DNA of 25,396 bases from a virus. Below, piece after piece: positions 20,383 to 25,396 of this stretch. The position numbers and the translations under genes were made by a program. Within the stretch, counting starts at the first letter, position 1; the number at the start of each line of letters is the position of its first letter. The stretch lies in the IMG/VR virus record IMGVR_UViG_3300030331_000046, positions 453 through 25,848 of that record. One strand, 5' to 3'. Under the pieces are notes generated by a model that was not told the origin of the DNA, ran no database searches, and worked only from the letters and a program-made list of their open reading frames with translations.

Positions 20383-22274
20383 TATCTTTGTCCATCTGGT
20401 TTTACATCTAATCTAGTTGCACCTAATCTAAAACTCATACCTGTAATATTAGTATCATCGTCATTAGATTGAACTCTTAATACGACTTGTCTTCCACGTA
20501 ATCTAGTATCTAATTTTGTTGTGTTAGAAAAACAAGAAGCAGTAGTTACCGTAGTTAAATCTTCTCCTGGAAAGTTTCTTTTCTTCAAAACAAAATCTAG
20601 TTTTTGACCTGATGAACCTATTGAACCATCACCTATAAATTTTACATCAGGAATCACTCTACTAACATGTTGAAATAAATCACCCTCTCCTATATCAAAA
20701 TCACTAGACTCTATAAAAACATTTTGCATAGCAGAACCATCATCATCATGACCAACTTCGTGGTTAAACACACAATTCGTATTAGTGGATATTTCATGAG
20801 TAGCTATAGGTTTATCAAAAACACCTTCATCTAACCAAGCGTTTCTTGAGAGCTGTCCTATGGACCAAACATTTTCATCATAGTTATAAACTACATATCT
20901 GTCTATATTAGTTGCTCCTGATGAACAATAAAACCAACCAACCTCATCAAAAGCCTTATTAGAAAAACCAAATATTTGAAAACTTTGTGTTTCGTTTATA
21001 TCATTAAAAACATAATCTTGCACGCTACATGGTAAACTTTGTACTTGTCCAGTATATGCGTAAAAACCTTTTTTGTCCATCCAAAAAATACCCTTAGGCG
21101 TATTAACTGCAGCATTAGGACCAACTAGCCCCACACCCTCATTTACTAAATTAACACCGAAAGTAAAAGGTTGTCCTATAAAGCTCAAAGAATATAAAGA
21201 AGTATCTGTCCAAACCAATGTTTCTTGTCTTGCTCTAAGTGCACCTATAATTGAAGAACCTGCTGATAAACGTATAGAACCTGCAGTATTAGTAGGCAAA
21301 GGTTCCCACTCTGTAACGTTCTCTTGGTCGCTAAAAGCTATAAGCATTGGGTCTATAGTGCCTGACCTAGATGAACCTACAATAGGGTCAGCACCAAAAC
21401 AAATAACGTGTCTGTCTACATCACTAACTAAAACTTGTAGTGATACAGTGGGGGGTAAATTAGCACCTGCTAAATCAGATAATGCAACTGCTCTCGATGA
21501 GGTACCACTACTTGTGTCCCAATAAAAAACACCACCATTTCTAGCATTTAATATTAAATCTTCTCCAAAATTATCATGTGAGTATAGCCTTAATTGATTT
21601 GCAAAACCTAAAGACTCAGTCGAACCAAATGTGCCTTCACCCCAACCGTTTATACCCCACCCCGTTGAAGGAACATAAACATCTAACCCTACATTTATTT
21701 GATAAGCTCCTATAACAGAAGAACCACCATTACCACTATCACTGCTATTAGCTGTTACAGTAGCTCCAGAAGTATCTTTGGCTTCGATAGTATAACTATT
21801 AGCGTTAACTATGGTTGCGATTTGGTATTCTTGATTTAATACAGCAGCTGTTATGTTGCCACCCAAACTAGATGCACCGCTGAATGTAACGAAATCATTT
21901 TTTACTGCCCCATGTGAAGTATCAGTGACTGTTATTGTAGCATCGCTATTAGCAACTTTTGCAAAAGTAACATCGCCAGCAGATGTTGTAGACCTTATTG
22001 GCGTTATGTCATAATAATTAGTGCCTTCTAATATATAGTATTTTTGTGTTGCACCTATACCTATGTATTGGGTGCCACCAAGGGCTGTCCATGCATGTAA
22101 GGCTCTACCACGTGATATAAAACTTGATGATGTTCTTTTGACCCAGCCACCTATTTTTTCAGGTAACCCTTTTCTAAATCGAACTAAATTACTATCGAAC
22201 CATCCCCCCTCATTTGAGTAAGCGGTTAGTTCTTTGTTTATTCCAGGCTTGAAAATAAATTTTTGTAAAGGCAC
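20382..22274 (-). CDS. P22 gp10-like tail/packaged-DNA stabilisation protein
   Basis: A 630-aa beta-rich protein. The N-terminus (KFIFKPGINKELTAYSNEGG, then WFDSNLVRFRKGLPEKIGGW) and the C-terminus (LRGRQVVLRVQS, FRLGATRLDVKPDGQR) are like phage tail proteins of the P22 gp10 type, a beta-propeller that closes the portal and holds packaged DNA. WTDTSLYSLSFIGQPFTFGV (about 354-373) then GLVGPNAAV and GIFWMDKKGFYAY are typical propeller segments. Residues about 105-195 (ATITVTDTSHGAVKNDFVTF) look like an inserted Ig-like domain common in phage tail proteins. The start is GTG 22274 with AGGAG five bases upstream; the AG overlaps the previous stop TAG. The gp10 assignment is by resemblance, the structural role is firmer. 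Confidence 0.55.
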   Translation of the reverse strand: MPLQKFIFKPGINKELTAYSNEGGWFDSNLVRFRKGLPEKIGGWVKRTSSSFISRGRALHAWTALGGTQYIGIGATQKYYILEGTNYYDITPIRSTTSAGDVTFAKVANSDATITVTDTSHGAVKNDFVTFSGASSLGGNITAAVLNQEYQIATIVNANSYTIEAKDTSGATVTANSSDSGNGGSSVIGAYQINVGLDVYVPSTGWGINGWGEGTFGSTESLGFANQLRLYSHDNFGEDLILNARNGGVFYWDTSSGTSSRAVALSDLAGANLPPTVSLQVLVSDVDRHVICFGADPIVGSSRSGTIDPMLIAFSDQENVTEWEPLPTNTAGSIRLSAGSSIIGALRARQETLVWTDTSLYSLSFIGQPFTFGVNLVNEGVGLVGPNAAVNTPKGIFWMDKKGFYAYTGQVQSLPCSVQDYVFNDINETQSFQIFGFSNKAFDEVGWFYCSSGATNIDRYVVYNYDENVWSIGQLSRNAWLDEGVFDKPIATHEISTNTNCVFNHEVGHDDDGSAMQNVFIESSDFDIGEGDLFQHVSRVIPDVKFIGDGSIGSSGQKLDFVLKKRNFPGEDLTTVTTASCFSNTTKLDTRLRGRQVVLRVQSNDDDTNITGMSFRLGATRLDVKPDGQR

Positions 22275-22282
22275 TGTGACTC

Positions 22283-22465
22283 CTAAATAAAACTAGCAAA
22301 TACTATTGAGCCTAGTATAAATGGATAAACCCCCCATAACAACATTTCTAATCTTTTGAACTTAGCAGAGCCTTCATCTAAACGTTTTTCTATATACTCA
22401 TATCTAATAGTGCATTCACGTTCATGTGCGTTAAGTTCTACTAATGCATCTTTTACGATTTCCAT
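22283..22465 (-). CDS. Small single-span membrane protein, second holin candidate
   Basis: A 60-aa protein with a charged helical N-terminus (NAHERECTIRYEYIEKRLDE) and one C-terminal membrane helix (LLWGVYPFILGSIVFASFI, residues 42-60). Such E/R-rich helix plus tail-anchor proteins are frequent in phage late regions and sometimes act as holins or pinholins; I have no direct evidence here. ATG 22465 forms a TAATG junction with the previous gene. Confidence 0.55.
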   Translation of the reverse strand: MEIVKDALVELNAHERECTIRYEYIEKRLDEGSAKFKRLEMLLWGVYPFILGSIVFASFI

Positions 22466-22689
22466 TATTTATTTAAAACTTCCTCTGATTTTTCTTTAGT
22501 AGAAGCTATAAAATTATTTTGAAAAACATTTAAAGCAGCATCTACTTGGTCTAAATCAAACAACATTTGTTCTCTTTTTTGTCTTAAATTAGTTATTTGA
22601 TTAGCAAGATATTTTTGTTTATCTGTCATTTCTGACTCTAATATTTCTTTATCTCCTACCATAGCCTTATTTTCTTTTTTATCTGACAT
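22465..22689 (-). CDS. Small coiled-coil phage protein
   Basis: A 74-aa acidic-basic helical protein with a predicted coiled coil from residue 22 to 62 (KQKYLANQITNLRQKREQML followed by FDLDQVDAALNVFQNNF). No membrane segment. Similar short coiled-coil genes often follow phage tail fibres, but I know no role. It lies 2 nt after the previous stop. Confidence 0.55.
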   Translation of the reverse strand: MSDKKENKAMVGDKEILESEMTDKQKYLANQITNLRQKREQMLFDLDQVDAALNVFQNNFIASTKEKSEEVLNK

Positions 22690-22691
22690 AA

Positions 22692-22994
22692 TTAACTATT
22701 ATCAGTGATGTATTTTTTACCAGTAGTTATAGCTGCAACATGAGTAGTTTTTTTACTATCTGCTGCTCCTTTAACATTTGGGTCAGTATATTCTAAAATA
22801 ATTTCTAAATGGTCTACATTTTTTTGCACCACTTCGTTTATTTCAGCTTGTGACCAATCTGATGCTATAACATTTCCATCTTTATCAGTCATGCTTCCTA
22901 CGTGTTTTGATTTATTGCCCTTAGTATTAATATCGTTAATAAGATTAACGCTATCTGTTCCTGCTGCTAAACATTCTGTTACTGTCTGTGCCAT
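22692..22994 (-). CDS. Conserved small protein downstream of the tail fibre
   Basis: A 100-aa protein of unknown function directly after the tail fibre gene, with a good AAGGAG before ATG 22994. Visible features: an N-terminal helix (AQTVTECLAAGTDSVNLIND), a turn-rich centre with SMTDKDGNVIASDW and a helical stretch SQAEINEVVQKNVDHLEIIL. Its place suggests a fibre- or tail-associated protein or assembly factor. Confidence 0.5.
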   Translation of the reverse strand: MAQTVTECLAAGTDSVNLINDINTKGNKSKHVGSMTDKDGNVIASDWSQAEINEVVQKNVDHLEIILEYTDPNVKGAADSKKTTHVAAITTGKKYITDNS

Positions 22995-23005
22995 ATTATT
23001 CTCCT

Positions 23006-25396
23006 TTAACTTTCTAAGGTGGCGACCCTAGCTTCTAGTTCTTGTATTGCTTTTACTAATATTGGCACAAGTTTTTCGTATTTCATGCCATATTGTTTGC
23101 CGTCTCCTGATAAAGATATAGTTAAGTTAGTATTGTTATCTTTATCATATCCTGCTGCTTTTTCTAAAACTTCTACTTCTTGTGCTTTAAAACCTATATC
23201 TAATTGAGCTTCTTTATGAGTTCCATCATTAGTAATAGTATTTAAATCTGTATCAGGGTTAGCAGTCCAATCAACATAGTTAGACCTTTTATCCCATTTA
23301 TAAGTATATGGTTTCATTTGTTTTACAAAATCTAAACCTATATTCAAATCAGTAAAATCTGTTTTATCTCTTTCATCTGATGCAACTGTTAAAGAAACTT
23401 CACAATTTAATTCTTGAATATCTCCATTTCCCAAAACTACTCTATTATCATGGTTAGTAAATTGCCCACCAGGACTCCCTGATTTACCTGCTCCTTTACC
23501 TAATAATAAATTATTATCTCCAGTTGTAAGGTTAGCTCCTGCATTTGTTCCTACACAAGTATTATCAAATGCTGTTGTAGCATCTTCCATAGTGTCAACA
23601 CCAATAGCCGTATTATTACTAGCAGTTGTAATATTTTGACCTGCTCTTACTCCTACAAATGTATTAGTAGACCCAGTTGTTAAGTCTTGTCCTGCGGTTT
23701 GACCGACAGCTACATTTCCACCTCCTGAAGTAAGTTGTTTAAGTGAACTTCTACCTATACCAACATTATTATCCCCTGCACAATCTTGTAAGGCTTGATA
23801 ACCTATAGCAACATTATCTTCACCACCTGTACCTAGTTGCATGGCTTCTCTACCTATAGCTGTATTACCACTACCTGTTATACTTTGACCAGAGGTTTCT
23901 CCCATAGCAGTATTACTATGACCAGTTGTAGTAGATTCTAATGATTTACGACCAATCGCTGTATTGTTTGAAGCTGTTGTATTTGAATCTAAAGCTTGTG
24001 CTCCCATAGCCGTATTTTCTGCACCTGTAGTATTTGCTGTCATGCAGTCAAAACCAAAGGCAGTGTTATTATTAGCTGTTGTATTACTTGTTAAACTTGA
24101 ACGACCTACAGCAGTATTTCTTGTGCCAGTGGTATTAGCGGATAAACAAAAATTACCTACAGCAACAACATCATGTGCTGTGGTGTTAGCTCCTAATGCA
24201 GCATAGCCTATTCCTGTATTATCATCACCAGTGGTATTTGCATCGAGAGCTTGAAAACCAGCAGCAACATTTCTTACACCCTCCGTATTAAGAAGTAACG
24301 CTTGATAACCTATAGCAGTGTTGTCTTCTCCAGTTGTATTTGCTCCCAATACCTCTCTACCCATACCAGTATTGCGAAGACCAGTTGTATTGTTTTCGAG
24401 TGCTAAAACACCCATGGCTGTATTATCTGTGCCTGTAGTATTGTCAAATAACGCTTGATAGCCAACAGCTGTATTATTATTTGCTGTTGTATTGTTATAT
24501 AACGATGCGTTTCCTACTGCTGTGAGATTAGCACCAGTCGTATTAGTAAATAATGCCTCTCTTCCAATTGCTGTGTTGTTATCAGCAGTGGTGTTATTTG
24601 CTAAAGCACTTCTTCCTATAGCAGTGTTTACTGTCCCTGTTGTGTTATCTAGTAAAGCATCTTTACCTACTGCTGTGTTTCCATCTGCAGTGGTGTTAGC
24701 ACCCAGAGCATCATGCCCAATGGCTACATTATTTTTACCTGTTGTATTAGCATCTAATGCGTTTGAGCCTATAGCTACACTATTTCTACCAGAAGTTAAT
24801 GCAGCAAAAACATCATCACCTAAACCAACATTGTCACTAGCACTTGATAAAGTGCCTGTACTTGCGTTTTGACTTATTAAAATACTGTCAGTAAAGTTTG
24901 TAGCATCTGCTAAAATACTTACACCGTTAATGGTGCCGCTTAAATCAAGATTACCATTCATATCAATAGTTGTAGCATTTAGTTCTAATTCAGTATCAGA
25001 TACTAAATCTAAAACTCCGTCTGCTGATTGATGTATAAATGTACCAGAGTCACCAAACTGTAATTGTCTAGTGCTGTTTAATAAAATACCTGTGTCTGCT
25101 ACGTGAGTAAGGGTTGTGTCTGTATCTGCACCAAAACCTAAAACTGATGCGTCAGATAAAAGTGTTAGATCATCACCAACAAAAAAATCTCCAGCTACGT
25201 TTAAATCAGTAAACGCATCAACTATAGCTGCACCAGAACCAGCTCCGTCTGAATAAACTGCTTTTACATGACCGTTGGGTATGGTTACATTAGCACCACT
25301 ACCTTGTGAAATAATTATGTTTTGTGATCCAGATGTAGCATTTTCTATAAACCAAAGTTTAGATACAGTATTTGGTCCAAGTGTAATAGTACAAGC
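23006..25396 (-). CDS. Tail fibre with Hep/Hag-like repeats and S74 chaperone domain, N-terminus beyond the right edge
   Basis: Open from the window edge: 796 codons before TAA. The visible N-terminal part (about 25396-24840) has beta-rich fibre wording such as LLNSTRQLQFGDSGTFIHQS and LDLVSDTELELNATTIDMNG. A long array of 17-aa repeats follows (N-T-T-[GA]-x2-N-T-A-[IVM]-G-x2-A-L-x2), similar to YadA/Hep-Hag head repeats that form trimeric beta-rolls. The last 124 residues are an intramolecular chaperone of peptidase S74 type: SDERDK carries the Ser-Lys dyad used for self-cleavage, then KPYTYKW, DIGFKAQEVE and KLVPILVKAIQELEARV. The domain should drive trimerisation and then be released. A host-receptor role is expected. 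The true start and virion-binding domain lie outside the window. Confidence 0.85.
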   Translation of the reverse strand, partial: ACTITLGPNTVSKLWFIENATSGSQNIIISQGSGANVTIPNGHVKAVYSDGAGSGAAIVDAFTDLNVAGDFFVGDDLTLLSDASVLGFGADTDTTLTHVADTGILLNSTRQLQFGDSGTFIHQSADGVLDLVSDTELELNATTIDMNGNLDLSGTINGVSILADATNFTDSILISQNASTGTLSSASDNVGLGDDVFAALTSGRNSVAIGSNALDANTTGKNNVAIGHDALGANTTADGNTAVGKDALLDNTTGTVNTAIGRSALANNTTADNNTAIGREALFTNTTGANLTAVGNASLYNNTTANNNTAVGYQALFDNTTGTDNTAMGVLALENNTTGLRNTGMGREVLGANTTGEDNTAIGYQALLLNTEGVRNVAAGFQALDANTTGDDNTGIGYAALGANTTAHDVVAVGNFCLSANTTGTRNTAVGRSSLTSNTTANNNTAFGFDCMTANTTGAENTAMGAQALDSNTTASNNTAIGRKSLESTTTGHSNTAMGETSGQSITGSGNTAIGREAMQLGTGGEDNVAIGYQALQDCAGDNNVGIGRSSLKQLTSGGGNVAVGQTAGQDLTTGSTNTFVGVRAGQNITTASNNTAIGVDTMEDATTAFDNTCVGTNAGANLTTGDNNLLLGKGAGKSGSPGGQFTNHDNRVVLGNGDIQELNCEVSLTVASDERDKTDFTDLNIGLDFVKQMKPYTYKWDKRSNYVDWTANPDTDLNTITNDGTHKEAQLDIGFKAQEVEVLEKAAGYDKDNNTNLTISLSGDGKQYGMKYEKLVPILVKAIQELEARVATLES
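23465..24832 (-). repeat. Array of about 26 in-frame 51-nt (17-aa) repeats in the tail fibre
   Basis: Consensus unit N-T-T-[GA]-x-x-N-T-A-[IV]-G-x-x-A-L-x-x. Units at 23900-24780 are best preserved; those near both ends are degenerate or lose one residue. Position 4 alternates G and A in many consecutive units, giving a 34-aa higher-order period. DNA copies are diverged, so protein-level selection keeps the pattern. Confidence 0.85.

Noticed and set aside
23465-24832. CRISPR array
   Set aside because: The 51-nt repeats are diverged, contiguous and in frame, with no unique spacers of constant length between identical repeats.
23964-24872. Plus-strand open frames with alanine/valine-rich repeats
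   Set aside because: They mirror the 51-nt repeat array of the tail fibre on the minus strand, whose reading frame and S74 domain are certain.

Overview
The window looks like part of the genome of a tailed marine phage, probably a podovirus-like phage of a low-GC marine bacterium. The DNA is strongly AT-rich and genes are packed with 1-20 nt overlaps (TAATG and ATGA junctions). A lysozyme, a tail fibre with a self-chaperoning C-terminus, a P22 gp10-like tail protein, large ejection-type virion proteins and a block of tiny Lys/Arg-rich proteins are typical of marine phages. I see no integrase, tRNA, rRNA, CRISPR or insertion sequence. Terminase, portal, capsid and polymerase genes are not in the window and presumably lie beyond its ends. 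The host (SAR11-like or another streamlined marine bacterium) cannot be fixed from the sequence.

Layout, left to right: (1) 1-2604, minus strand: early replication genes, namely an archaeo-eukaryotic-type primase (cut by the left edge), a probable ssDNA-binding-type protein and two conserved unknowns. (2) 2605-2854: the only sizeable intergenic region, a divergent control region in which both outward transcripts appear to carry the same -35/-10/leader arrangement. (3) 2855-4297, plus strand: a lone SNF2-type helicase, the only convincing plus-strand gene. (4) 4294-12542, minus: six virion-type proteins, including a 1096-aa and a 540-aa ejection-type protein. (5) 12570-17296, minus: an accessory cassette CsgF - CsgG - curlin-like protein - FecR-domain protein - CHASE2/class III adenylate cyclase. 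(6) 17277-20059, minus: membrane protein, thermonuclease, eight small basic proteins and a T4-type lysozyme. (7) 20056-25396, minus: fibre-associated protein, gp10-like protein, three small genes and the tail fibre (cut by the right edge). Minus-strand transcription runs right to left, so order of expression is 25396 down to 4294.

The standout is region 5. CsgG and CsgF homologues would build a curli-type outer-membrane pore with its extracellular adaptor, next to a secreted protein with degenerate curlin repeats, a secreted FecR-domain protein that ends in curlin-like strands, and a membrane adenylate cyclase with a periplasmic CHASE2 sensor and all catalytic residues. I infer a phage-encoded export-and-signalling unit that could remodel the host envelope and set host cAMP. 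Its genes overlap by 50-86 nt, much more than elsewhere in the window, with each exported protein's signal peptide encoded over the end of the preceding gene. CsgG/CsgF homologues have, as I recall, been reported in some marine phages; the combination with curlin-like, FecR and CHASE2-cyclase genes is what most deserves checking.
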